Source: a virus. Taken from it: a DNA stretch of 39,490 bases. The notes beneath the pieces were generated by a model. The model worked only from the letters and a program-made list of their open reading frames with translations. It searched no databases and was not told where the DNA came from. Position 1 is the first letter of the stretch. Each line of letters opens with the position of its first letter. The translations under genes were made by a program, and so were the position numbers. Positions 1-8,236 of this stretch are shown here, piece after piece. The stretch covers positions 1-39,490 of the IMG/VR virus record IMGVR_UViG_3300049845_000349; one strand, written 5' to 3'.

Positions 1-885
1 TTGAAGACTTGCAATATATGGGTTTTCTTTAAATGCCTTTGCTCCAATATGCGTAACACCTCCTAATCCTGCAATTCGTTGAGCTTCATTTAAAGATATT
101 TGTTTCCCTCCAATTGGCTGTGTCTGCGCTGTTGGAGTAACCGGAGCAGGAGCAGTTGGAACCTGCGGAGCCTGTGGAACTTCCGGAACTGGCTGAGTAT
201 TGAAATCCGTAGGAACCTGAGTTTCAGGCTGAGTGGCACCCGGAGCCAAACCCCATTGACCAGTTGTTCCAAGCTTATCAGCCCAATTTCCGGATTCAAC
301 AGGAGCATTCTGCGAAGGTTGTTCTCCTGTAGTTACTTGTTGGCCTCCGACCGGCTGTTGTCCTTGAGCAATCTTCATTGCTGTTTCATTAGCAAGTTTT
401 TCCTGTTGAGCGGAAATAGAAGTATCAATATATTTTTGATAAGATTCAAATGAATCTCCAAAATTAGGATTAATTTTTAATCCTTTTGTCTCTTGGTATG
501 CTTTACTTTGAGCAAAATCATACAGCATCTTGGCAACTGCTTCAGAATCTTTTGCTGCGTTTATCTTTGCCTTTGCGATATCGAGGCCCTTTTTGTCTCC
601 AGCAAGTAACTCTTCAACTGTGGTAAGGGCGGTAGCCTTAAATTGCTTTGTATCTGCCATCATCTTTTTTAGCTCTTCCATGGCAGACAACTGAGATTCT
701 GCGGTTCCCATTTTTACTTTGTCAACAAGGTCATTATACTTTCTGTATTTCTTTTCTTGAATATATTGACCGACAGCTTCTCCAACAGCCGCTCCAACAT
801 CTTCCACCTTATTTCCAATTCCAGAATATGACCGCTGATAGTCTATCGCTGGCCCATAAATAGCTGGGTTAATTTTAGGCATCAT
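1..885 (-). CDS. Probable virion/ejection protein, 3' end cut by window edge
   Basis: An open frame on the minus strand runs without a stop from an ATG-ATG pair (885 or 882) off the left end of the window. AGGAGG lies just upstream, and the second ATG (882) has the better spacing. The start overlaps the stop of the 122-aa gene. The visible part (about 295 aa) begins MMPKINPAIYG, has a charged, probably helical region of about 150 residues (QEKKYRKYNDLVDKV, MEELKKMM), then a Pro/Gln/Val-rich linker at roughly residues 205-255 (repeated VPxxP-like steps), then a new folded-looking segment. No family was recognised. Its place behind the other distal virion genes suggests an internal or ejection protein. 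The linker before a C-terminal domain would also suit a virion-borne enzyme whose catalytic part lies outside the window. Confidence 0.75.
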   Translation of the reverse strand, partial: MMPKINPAIYGPAIDYQRSYSGIGNKVEDVGAAVGEAVGQYIQEKKYRKYNDLVDKVKMGTAESQLSAMEELKKMMADTKQFKATALTTVEELLAGDKKGLDIAKAKINAAKDSEAVAKMLYDFAQSKAYQETKGLKINPNFGDSFESYQKYIDTSISAQQEKLANETAMKIAQGQQPVGGQQVTTGEQPSQNAPVESGNWADKLGTTGQWGLAPGATQPETQVPTDFNTQPVPEVPQAPQVPTAPAPVTPTAQTQPIGGKQISLNEAQRIAGLGGVTHIGAKAFKENPYIASLQ

Positions 886-1250
886 CGCCCTCCTATCGCT
901 TGACCAATTTTTTGAGTTGCTGTCGGTTGAGGATTACTGAATATTCTTGCGACATTGCTTCTGTAAACTTGATTTCTATCTATGTTTGAAAGAGTAGAGG
1001 CAGTCTTTGCTCTCATCTCTTCGAGGCGGCGAGTTCGCTCGTTAATGGCTTTTTGCTCAGCCAAAGCCTTATCTGCCTTTAACTCCTGCCTTCGGGCATT
1101 TATATCTGCTTTTTCTTCAAGCCTTGCAGCTTCTTCTGCCATTGCCTTCTGAGAAGTTTTGGATTCTTTCTCTTGCTTGTACATTCCATACCCTTGAAGG
1201 ACTAGCCCTATTATCTTTGATCCCGCTGAGATTATCGCCGGTAAAGACAT
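882..1250 (-). CDS. Small probable internal virion protein, helical
   Basis: 122 aa with start ATG behind AGGAGAAATAG. The N-terminus is hydrophobic and glycine-containing (residues 4-23, AIISAGSKIIGLVLQGYGMY) and may insert in or lie on a membrane. Residues 27-90 are a highly charged Ala/Glu/Lys/Arg helix, probably coiled coil. The C-terminus is short and Gly-rich. It sits between the 707-aa protein and the truncated gene, with an ATGA overlap to the latter. A membrane-active start plus a long amphipathic helix is typical of small ejection or internal core proteins of podoviruses. That role is inferred from layout and composition, not from a recognised motif. Confidence 0.7.
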   Translation of the reverse strand: MSLPAIISAGSKIIGLVLQGYGMYKQEKESKTSQKAMAEEAARLEEKADINARRQELKADKALAEQKAINERTRRLEEMRAKTASTLSNIDRNQVYRSNVARIFSNPQPTATQKIGQAIGGR

Positions 1251-1304
1251 CTCTATTTCTCCTTTTATTTTCTTGCCTTGTTGGCAGCATTATTAACGAT
1301 AGCC

Positions 1305-3428
1305 CTAAACTGTCGCCGTTTCAGTTTCGGCAGAGGCATCGGTTATTCCTAGCAAGTCATTATTTAAACTCCAATTTTCATCGTTCGTATAGAAATTAAA
1401 AGGCTTCCCTGTTTTGAGATCTATAAATGAAAGATGGGACTCTGTAACCCCTGCTCCTGCTCCTGTTAAAATTGCTTTTGTTCCATTGGGAAAAGTAACC
1501 ACCTTTCCTTTGTTCGCCTCTGTCCAAGAAGATGCAAGGGCAGAAAGATCAGTGTCTCTCTGATTGCCGTGTTTAAGAATTCCGAAAAATCCAGATCCTA
1601 CCATATGAACCTGACTTCTTAAGGCAGGATCATTAATTATGGTATCAACATTTTGCTCTGCAAAAAGCTGAGGATATAATTCAGCTATTTTAGGATCAGA
1701 TTCCGCAGCATAGACGACATTTCTTATATATGGAAGAGACCCGGCCTGAAGCTCTCCAGTGGATGTCACCAATGAACCTTGAGTGTCCAAAATTTCTTGT
1801 ACGGCAGTAAAAGATTTTCCTGTTTTGTTATACCACGACAGATACTCTGCGGATGATTTTGGTCTTCCTGCCATTATCCACAATTGACTGTCTATTTTTT
1901 CAGCTTGGTCAGTAGGAAAGCTTTCCATGAAAGCGGAAAACTGCTCTGAATCAGCAGGAGTAACTCCTTTAAGATAGTCATCTGCTTTATCCCAATCCAC
2001 AGTAAGATTACCATCAGAGTCAAATCCTGAAAATTTTACCATGGCAGACTCTATTTCTTTTTCGCTTTTCCCGGGATAAAATCTAATGAGATCTTTTGCT
2101 GGATAGGTTTTGAACAATTTGGCAACAGGGCTTGAAACAGACTGAACGGTTTCATACATGCTCTTGAGGCCTTTGTCGTCTATTCCAATACTGCTGGCAA
2201 GATCAAGAGTTCCATCTTTTTCCATTTCTGCTCTTGCCTCATCGAAATCGTATCCAGCTTCAAAATATTTGCCAAACTTTGTTCTTACGTCTTCAAAGGT
2301 GTTCCATTTGTCTTCATTTACCATCTTGCTCCAATCGACATTTATCCCATAAGCCTTATTAAGGATCGATCCTCCGGCAAGAATGTTTTCTTGTCCACCT
2401 TGAGAGAATAGTGTCTCTGCAGCTCGTTCGGCCTGCTCAGTATCAAATGTGGACTGAGTAATAGTGGCATTAAGAAGAGTATTTCCTCCAGAAATGAGAG
2501 CTTCCTTTGCCTTGGCAGCAAGATCCATTGCCTTTTGAGCGGTATCTGCCATGAGATTGCTTCTTTCGGCCTCAACATCCCGGCCATATACCTGCTCAAG
2601 GCTCTTTGCCTGCTCTGCAGAAAGTCCTGATTGTGCAGCATATTGACGAGTAGCTCCGGCAGCAGCCGCTGCCCCTCCTCCAAACTGACCTATCGCCTTG
2701 TTGGCAGCGGCTTCCAGCTCTGGAGATTTTCCTGCTGCGACCTCTGCAGTCCCCTGCAATCCCTGACGGATGTAATCAAGGCCGGTTGTGTCTCCGGAAG
2801 GAGGAACATAATCCGATCCGGTTCTAGGAGGAACATAGTCTGCTCCCATGGTAGTGCTTATGGGAGGAGCAACTGTTCCTGTCGTTCCACCAATTGCATT
2901 CCCCGCAGAAGATACTCCGCTCTGGAGGCCTCTGAACAAGGAAGATCCCATGAGAGGATTTCTTATTCCGCCAGTTATAGAGGCGGCAGGATTAACAGGA
3001 GTGGTCGGCATGTTGGTTGTAGCAGCGTTCAAATTGCTGGCGGCTGTTGCAGCATTGCCAAGAGTTGACGAAATTGAATTATTTAAATTCCTGTAGGTAG
3101 AAGACCCCCTCAGGGCATCGATACCACCTTGATACCCACCAATCTGCCCCTGACTCTCCAACTGCTGCAGCATATTCTGAGGAACCTGATTCGCAGGAAT
3201 AACAGCAAACCGACCATCCGATGCCTGAAGGCGCAGCTCGCCCTCGTGCAGCATCTTTGGCCCTTGAGATGTTTCCATCATGCCGATTGGCTTACTTGGC
3301 TCAAGGACTCCGTTCTGCCCCGTCCCGGTATACTGCATACCAATTCCCGTGGGAGAGGAGTTCTTCTGAGTCCCGAATATTTCGGGAGGAAGTTTCTTGT
3401 ACCATGGAGTTGATGCTATTCCATTCAT
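1305..3428 (-). CDS. Large probable ejection/internal virion protein
   Basis: 707 aa with ATG behind AGAGGACACT. The N-terminal part (to about residue 110) contains MLHEGELRLQ and VIPANQVPQN, which resemble the 'HEGE' segments seen near the ends of large phage tail or internal proteins. Residues about 110-260 are low-complexity Ala/Gly/Thr/Ser/Asn with two close copies of YVPPRTGSDYVPP-type sequence. Residues about 260-340 are Ala-rich helix, and the remainder is a folded, Trp/Tyr-containing region. It lies distal to the fibre genes and before two other helical proteins, where P22-like podoviruses place proteins injected with the DNA. No enzymatic motif was seen. A lytic transglycosylase domain would be worth searching for, but none is visible by eye. 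Confidence 0.75.
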   Translation of the reverse strand: MNGIASTPWYKKLPPEIFGTQKNSSPTGIGMQYTGTGQNGVLEPSKPIGMMETSQGPKMLHEGELRLQASDGRFAVIPANQVPQNMLQQLESQGQIGGYQGGIDALRGSSTYRNLNNSISSTLGNAATAASNLNAATTNMPTTPVNPAASITGGIRNPLMGSSLFRGLQSGVSSAGNAIGGTTGTVAPPISTTMGADYVPPRTGSDYVPPSGDTTGLDYIRQGLQGTAEVAAGKSPELEAAANKAIGQFGGGAAAAAGATRQYAAQSGLSAEQAKSLEQVYGRDVEAERSNLMADTAQKAMDLAAKAKEALISGGNTLLNATITQSTFDTEQAERAAETLFSQGGQENILAGGSILNKAYGINVDWSKMVNEDKWNTFEDVRTKFGKYFEAGYDFDEARAEMEKDGTLDLASSIGIDDKGLKSMYETVQSVSSPVAKLFKTYPAKDLIRFYPGKSEKEIESAMVKFSGFDSDGNLTVDWDKADDYLKGVTPADSEQFSAFMESFPTDQAEKIDSQLWIMAGRPKSSAEYLSWYNKTGKSFTAVQEILDTQGSLVTSTGELQAGSLPYIRNVVYAAESDPKIAELYPQLFAEQNVDTIINDPALRSQVHMVGSGFFGILKHGNQRDTDLSALASSWTEANKGKVVTFPNGTKAILTGAGAGVTESHLSFIDLKTGKPFNFYTNDENWSLNNDLLGITDASAETETATV

Positions 3429-3437
3429 AGTGTCCTC

Positions 3438-3794
3438 TTATGCATAGAAATTGATTGAAGTCACAGTCGTGTTCACATCCAAATATAACTTAGTTACCTG
3501 AACCGGATGTAAAACTCCAGAAGCAAAAGTGTCGACCACATTCTCAGATGCAGGCATATCAAAATGCACTTGCGCAGCATTCTTTAAGCATATTGCTCTT
3601 ACAGCAAAAGTGGGAACATATTCCACAGTAATTTCAGTGGATGTGCCATCGATCTGCTTATACCATTTTCCTCCGGTATAGTATACCCTCACGCTTCCAA
3701 CGGCTCTCATCACCGCACGTTCTGCACCACTTCCGGTGTCATCGATGAAAAATCCGTTATCTGTTGACCTCTGATTGTTGTGATGAAACGGCAT
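3438..3794 (-). CDS. Small beta-rich tail protein
   Basis: 118 aa. The ATG at 3794 is chosen over an upstream in-frame ATG at 3848 because AGGAGG sits 5 nt before it. The longer version would overlap the upstream gene's last 43 bases and lacks a ribosome-binding site. The sequence is rich in alternating hydrophobic residues (VGSVRVYYTG, ITVEYVPTFAV, TKLYLDVNTTVTSINFY), suggesting a compact beta sandwich. It lies immediately behind the 304-aa beta-rich protein and probably belongs to the same tail or decoration group. Function is not recognised. Confidence 0.8.
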   Translation of the reverse strand: MPFHHNNQRSTDNGFFIDDTGSGAERAVMRAVGSVRVYYTGGKWYKQIDGTSTEITVEYVPTFAVRAICLKNAAQVHFDMPASENVVDTFASGVLHPVQVTKLYLDVNTTVTSINFYA

Positions 3795-3805
3795 ATAATC
3801 CTCCT

Positions 3806-4720
3806 TTATGGGTTCGGTTCTATCCATCCACGCATTGATACTGTGCAAACTGTAGAGTTCTGACCCGGGATACAGGACATTTTAAGGTCTGTTGTAGATG
3901 GGAAAAACTCTGGAATTTCAAAGTGCCTTTCCAAGGCTTGGTCTGTCAGGTTAACTTCAAAATGAGGCATAAAGAATAGCCCCGGAGTAAGGGTCGCACC
4001 AAGCTCGTCATCATATGTTGCCCTCAACGTAAACAGCCCCGAGTTCCCTGTTGTAGACGTTTTGCTTACTCCGCAAACGATACTCGTAATAAACAGCCTC
4101 TTTCCGGCAGGAACGGTATATGCAGAGTGCCTTGTTCTTGTATATCCCGGGAGCATTCTCGCATAAATCGGAGTATCTGAGATATGCCTTATGTCGATAT
4201 TCCCTGCTGCAGCATACCCAGATCCAACCGTAATAGCACGCATATGGTTTATTCTAAAAATGTCAGATACTGATGTTGCAACAGGTGTAACTCCGTTTAG
4301 AATTACATCGGTCGTTGCCTCTGTATAGTCGTCTTTCAAATAGTAAATTCTTACAGTCCTAACCCCAGATCCGGCACTCGAATCGCTTGCAGAAGAGCTT
4401 ACCACTTCCATCTGCATGGCTCCCGTTGGGAAAACAAAATTTCCACCAACAGCCCAGATATCCCCTCCCCCTGTACCAAGGACAACATATCCAAGCCTTA
4501 ACCATGAAGTATGATTAGCAACTTCTCCTTCAGCAACAGCAATCAAATAATCCTGAGTTCTTATAGCACCATTCTCCATTGACACGCCTTGAGCAGTGTC
4601 GTTGGTGTCTATAAGCTTGACCGCAGGGTTGGTAAGATTTACATCGACAGGAGTACTGCTATCAATGGTAACCTCTCCGGTTATTTCCATTGGCTCGTTG
4701 GGTGATACTTTTGCGCTCAT
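3806..4720 (-). CDS. Beta-rich tail or decoration protein, two-domain
   Basis: 304 aa. The start ATG at 4720 overlaps the end of the 112-aa gene. The sequence is almost entirely beta-type: an N-terminal region of VxVxLT steps, then a Gly/Ser-rich segment (residues about 85-125), then from about residue 190 a segment with YTVPAGKRLFITSI. That segment closely resembles YTVPPAKRFEIRCI in the neighbouring 112-aa protein, so the C-terminal half is probably a homologous beta-sandwich domain. No catalytic residues were recognised. Position after the hub and fibre and before ejection proteins favours a tail-associated or capsid-decoration role. Confidence 0.78.
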   Translation of the reverse strand: MSAKVSPNEPMEITGEVTIDSSTPVDVNLTNPAVKLIDTNDTAQGVSMENGAIRTQDYLIAVAEGEVANHTSWLRLGYVVLGTGGGDIWAVGGNFVFPTGAMQMEVVSSSASDSSAGSGVRTVRIYYLKDDYTEATTDVILNGVTPVATSVSDIFRINHMRAITVGSGYAAAGNIDIRHISDTPIYARMLPGYTRTRHSAYTVPAGKRLFITSIVCGVSKTSTTGNSGLFTLRATYDDELGATLTPGLFFMPHFEVNLTDQALERHFEIPEFFPSTTDLKMSCIPGQNSTVCTVSMRGWIEPNP

Positions 4721-5055
4721 AAATTCACCAATGCCCCGTCAATGTGAATTGTCACGCTGCCAGAGGTCTTGTATCCTCGAATCGTATCGCCCTCGTCAAG
4801 AACCTTCCAAGTATCGTAATCGATCGCCTTCCCCGCCGGAACAGCATACTGAGCAGTTCCCGGTATAAGCACGTTGGAATTCCCTGCAGATCCTCCGGCA
4901 GGAACCAGATAGAGATACCATACAGCATCATTCACAGCGTCTCTATTAACTGCCGTAATGCACCTTATTTCAAACCTTTTTGCAGGAGGTACGGTATACA
5001 GGGTCGCTATAGATCCTGCCATATCTGCCCTTACTGCATTGCGTCCTATTGACAT
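4717..5055 (-). CDS. Small beta-sandwich tail protein
   Basis: 112 aa with ATG preceded by GGAG and a 6-nt spacer; its stop overlaps the next start. Residues 19-34 (LYTVPPAKRFEIRCIT) and two further VPAG steps at about 66 and 86 give a repeated strand-turn pattern. The same VPxxKR signature appears in the C-terminal half of the 304-aa protein downstream, so the two are likely related by duplication. Such small one-domain beta proteins in tail gene clusters are often decoration or fibre-attachment proteins. The exact role here is not known. Confidence 0.78.
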   Translation of the reverse strand: MSIGRNAVRADMAGSIATLYTVPPAKRFEIRCITAVNRDAVNDAVWYLYLVPAGGSAGNSNVLIPGTAQYAVPAGKAIDYDTWKVLDEGDTIRGYKTSGSVTIHIDGALVNL

Positions 5056-6156
5056 TTAAAACTCCGGTATATACTGACGACCTTGGTTTTTCAACACATC
5101 GTTGTACATCGAATTCAACGCCCCGTCACTTATCTGCTTTGAATAAATTCTTACGTCAAAATATTCTGCAAAGTCTATCAGTTCAAGATTCGCAGGGAGT
5201 CCTGTAACATCCTTGGCGTAGACAAACTTGAACCCATTTATTTCGTTAGATAACTGATTGAATGTTATCCCATTGATAGGAGCTTGAGTATCAGCCCACA
5301 TCACGATTGTATAGTTGTTAGGAACCACTGGATTTTCTAGATCGATTACCGTATCTGTCGAGAAGGCGCTGTCCTGCAACCCATCAGCCCCAGATATGCT
5401 TGTCACGCTTCCAGATAACACATTTCGACTTACTCTGTCCTTCAGAAGGTTCAGACCTCTTGACAAATGAACCACCTTGTCAGATGCAAGTTCAAGTTCA
5501 TATGAATGCTCGGTCATTGTCCGTTCGGAGATGCTTCCGCATTTCATCTTTGCGATAAGGTCGTGACGTATTCCGGTAAGGATTACCTCTGACGCAGTCC
5601 CTCTCCATACAAACTGAATCCGTCTCGCTTCAACTTTGTGACCTGAGAAAACAACGTCCCCATTTTCAGGGATGTTTTCTGTAGTAGCTTCCGAAGATAG
5701 CTTTTCACCATCAACATAGCAGTCGAGATCAATTTCAAGGTTGTCACGGAGACCAGAGTCGGTATATCCAACCTGACCTCGCTTCTCCGTATATTTTGGT
5801 CTAACATAAACATGGCTCTCACTATGCTCTATTTTTTTGTGTTCATTGTCAACTGATGCGGTCTCTTCAATTCCCCACTTTTCCCAACTGATTTCAGATC
5901 CGTCAGCACCATTGACCTCTTTATCGGTCGGAGCGGGTCTGATTTCATTTATCCTGTCAAACGTAGCACATTCATAGACATTGTTATCACGGTCGAAGAC
6001 AACAAACCGAGGAACAAAATTACTATCGATAAGAAGCATTGTCCCCCAATTATCCTTGGGCATAACCCAATCAGCTCCAGAGTACTCAGCCCAACCGATA
6101 CCCTCGGTATGTTGAGTCGCAAACCTAAGACAAAATCTATTTATTACGAGTGGCAT
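5056..6156 (-). CDS. Tail-cluster structural protein, possible receptor-binding or fibre component
   Basis: About 366 aa from the ATG at 6156. An in-frame TTG at 6171 could add five residues, but both starts lie inside the end of the upstream glycosyltransferase gene. The N-terminus (VINRFCLRFATQ) leads into a Trp/Asp-rich domain, then beta-type sequence to about residue 240, and then a C-terminal region containing YTIVMWADTQAPING and DFAEYFDVRIYSKQISDGAL. The last part resembles the strands of concanavalin/LamG-like folds often found in fibres ('R.Y...LS..EI...Y.'), hence a possible carbohydrate-binding C-terminus. No enzymatic motif was seen. It is assigned to the tail by context. Confidence 0.72.
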   Translation of the reverse strand: MPLVINRFCLRFATQHTEGIGWAEYSGADWVMPKDNWGTMLLIDSNFVPRFVVFDRDNNVYECATFDRINEIRPAPTDKEVNGADGSEISWEKWGIEETASVDNEHKKIEHSESHVYVRPKYTEKRGQVGYTDSGLRDNLEIDLDCYVDGEKLSSEATTENIPENGDVVFSGHKVEARRIQFVWRGTASEVILTGIRHDLIAKMKCGSISERTMTEHSYELELASDKVVHLSRGLNLLKDRVSRNVLSGSVTSISGADGLQDSAFSTDTVIDLENPVVPNNYTIVMWADTQAPINGITFNQLSNEINGFKFVYAKDVTGLPANLELIDFAEYFDVRIYSKQISDGALNSMYNDVLKNQGRQYIPEF

Positions 6157-6958
6157 TTGGTTTCTCTTCAAGCTGTTGTTTCAATTGTGCGTTCTCTCTC
6201 GCCAAGGCAAGAATAGTATCTCCCATGGCTTGAATGTTTGAAGACAGTTTGGAACACTGAAGCACTACTGCATTGATCCCGTCCTCTATAGAGGCTTTCT
6301 TTTCCTGAGACATTCTTTTCTCCTTTTCTTTGGCTTCATCTGCCATATTTACCCGTCTATGCTTAACGACACAACTCATGTCGACATAGATCGGGATGTT
6401 GTTTTCTTTGAGTCTTACTGCGAATCCAACATCGCATGACGTAATATCCATCTTTCCGCCGTGAACAACATTGAGAGGAGGAAAGTATGGTCTTCCAATC
6501 TTCTCAAAAACTTCACGATCTACCATCATCATCCCCGTTCCGCAGAAGTCTACCTTCTTTATTCCCCTTGTAGAAAGAGGAAGGAACTCTTTAATAAGAC
6601 CGCCGGGATGCCTGCTATCAAAGTATCCACAACAAGATTTATTCGATTCTCCATCACCATAAAGCTCGTAAGACAAAGAACAAACAGGGTACTTCTTCGA
6701 CAAAGCCATAAGAGCGTTAAATTGATTTATGGTAAAACTTATATCGGCATCGAGGAGAAAATACTTGTCGAACCTTTTTTCTAACTTTGGTGTTTTGTAT
6801 ACAGAGCCGTTGGTAATAAGCATCTCCCGGGATTTATAAATATTGGTTCCTTGTGATTTAGCCAATATGTACTGCAATCCAGTTTTTCCAATAGCATCAA
6901 CAGAGTCAAGGGTCGCTTGGCTTATTGCACTATAATATGGGATACATATCTTTATCAT
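6137..6958 (-). CDS. GT-A-type glycosyltransferase fused to coiled coil, inside tail gene cluster
   Basis: 273 aa. Residues 1-205 have the layout of a GT-A nucleotide-sugar transferase: a starting beta strand (KICIPYYS), DAD at residues 70-72 as the metal/nucleotide-sugar motif after hydrophobic YFLL, a GTGMMMVDREVFEKIG segment near 139-154, and a late His (VVKHRR) as a possible metal ligand. Residues about 208-265 are a charged heptad-like helix ending in LARENAQLKQQLEEK, probably coiled coil. The gene is interleaved between the fibre gene (overlapping its stop) and the next tail gene, far from the main glycan locus. It may modify a tail component or be assembled on it. Donor and acceptor are unknown. 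Confidence 0.75.
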   Translation of the reverse strand: MIKICIPYYSAISQATLDSVDAIGKTGLQYILAKSQGTNIYKSREMLITNGSVYKTPKLEKRFDKYFLLDADISFTINQFNALMALSKKYPVCSLSYELYGDGESNKSCCGYFDSRHPGGLIKEFLPLSTRGIKKVDFCGTGMMMVDREVFEKIGRPYFPPLNVVHGGKMDITSCDVGFAVRLKENNIPIYVDMSCVVKHRRVNMADEAKEKEKRMSQEKKASIEDGINAVVLQCSKLSSNIQAMGDTILALARENAQLKQQLEEKPNATRNK

Positions 6959-8235
6959 GCTTTACTCTTTACATATCTTGCACCAGCCGTAGTGTCAATC
7001 CACAGAGCTTTGTTTGGAATTCCTGCGGGAGGAGCAGTATCCTCAGGCAACAATAAAACTGCTATATGGTTGACTCCATCGAAATAAATATACCCGTCAT
7101 TACCTTCGCCAAACACAACCGCTGTGTTATCAGTGCATCTAAGCCCGGAAAGACCAGTACCAATGTCATCAAGAATTCGTACTTCAGTGAGTCCTGTCCC
7201 TACATTGAAGTCGATTGAACTGTTGCTTGCAGGATTGTCTATAGTCAATCGGCTTGTTCCTACTGAATAAATATCAGCATAAAGAGTGTTCCCCGTATGA
7301 TATACACGCAACTTTGGATTATTGAGGGCGTCAGTTTTAATCTTGAAATAATCTTTTGTAAACTCGTAGGTGCATTGAGATGCATCTCCAGAATAAAAAG
7401 TTATCCCAAGTTTATCTGTATCTGCTGCGGTTGGAGCAAGGAAAAGACCTGTCTCTGATGAATCGTAAAATATTTGAGCATCATCAGCAATGGTAGCTAC
7501 GCTTGAAAGACCTGTTCCAAATGCCAGATAAGAACCTCTCTCAATTATAAGCTCTCCTGCAGTTATCGCCACGTTGGTGTTGTTAAATGCAGGGGATGCG
7601 TCAAAACGAAGCATCCCAGCACTTGTTGTAACATGAAAATCTATAGAAGATGCAGTTGCGTCATAAAGAATCTCAGCTTTTTTCACAGAAGCATTATAAT
7701 CGTAAGCATTCTCATAAAAAGTGATATAGGCTGTCGAATCAATTCTAAGCTCCCCATCGGCAATTCCAATAGACATAAAATCATTTACAAGAAATCTAAA
7801 GAACTCAGCACTTGTACCAGTTCCCTCAAGATTAAAATCTACCATACAATTGTCGTGCGTTCTTATAGAAAAAAGGTTCCCGTCTGGAGTTCTTATGTCC
7901 AAGTTTCTCAATGTAGAATTACTGTCGCCAATAGACAGCATTGCCGTTGGAGTTGTCCTCACTCCAAGCCTATCATTGACTTTATCCCACATAAAAACGC
8001 CAGTAGAGTATTCAATGGTCTTTCCGTCAGCACCGAGAAATGGTATATCTCCAGAAACTGCAGTATCGTCCATCGTGTTGAGATTGTACCTGAAGTCTGT
8101 GGCATCTCTAAATATTTCTCTACCAACATCGGTTGCGATTCCGATTTGGTATGGCTGAAGCTCCTTCGCCCCACCGACATTAGTAAGATCGGCAAGAGTC
8201 CCGTTTTCTCTAAGGATCTGTTTATCTAAAGCCAT
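6955..8235 (-). CDS. Tail fibre-like protein
   Basis: 426 aa with ATG 16 nt after GGAGGG. The N-terminus (LDKQILRENGTLADLTNVGGAKELQPYQIGIATDVG) has the style of fibre base domains that begin by setting up a per-item description. Behind it are long repetitive beta-type sections rich in Asp, Gly, Thr and Ala (for example IDSTAYITFYENAYDYNAS, TAGELIIERGSYLAFG). The C-terminal stretch (PPAGIPNKALWIDTTAGARYVK) is common in phage fibre or collar proteins. It follows the hub gene with a 1-nt gap and overlaps the glycosyltransferase start. It is probably the main host-contact fibre or its shaft. No depolymerase or lyase motif was recognised. Confidence 0.75.
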   Translation of the reverse strand: MALDKQILRENGTLADLTNVGGAKELQPYQIGIATDVGREIFRDATDFRYNLNTMDDTAVSGDIPFLGADGKTIEYSTGVFMWDKVNDRLGVRTTPTAMLSIGDSNSTLRNLDIRTPDGNLFSIRTHDNCMVDFNLEGTGTSAEFFRFLVNDFMSIGIADGELRIDSTAYITFYENAYDYNASVKKAEILYDATASSIDFHVTTSAGMLRFDASPAFNNTNVAITAGELIIERGSYLAFGTGLSSVATIADDAQIFYDSSETGLFLAPTAADTDKLGITFYSGDASQCTYEFTKDYFKIKTDALNNPKLRVYHTGNTLYADIYSVGTSRLTIDNPASNSSIDFNVGTGLTEVRILDDIGTGLSGLRCTDNTAVVFGEGNDGYIYFDGVNHIAVLLLPEDTAPPAGIPNKALWIDTTAGARYVKSKA

Positions 8236-8236
8236 T

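Noticed and set aside
2631-3068. 145-aa plus-strand frame opposite the 707-aa gene
   Set aside because: Low-complexity shadow of the Ala/Gly/Ser-rich minus-strand gene; no ribosome-binding site and unlike any protein.
7633-8229. 198-aa plus-strand frame opposite the fibre gene
   Set aside because: Antisense shadow; composition is unlike a folded protein and no start signal is present.
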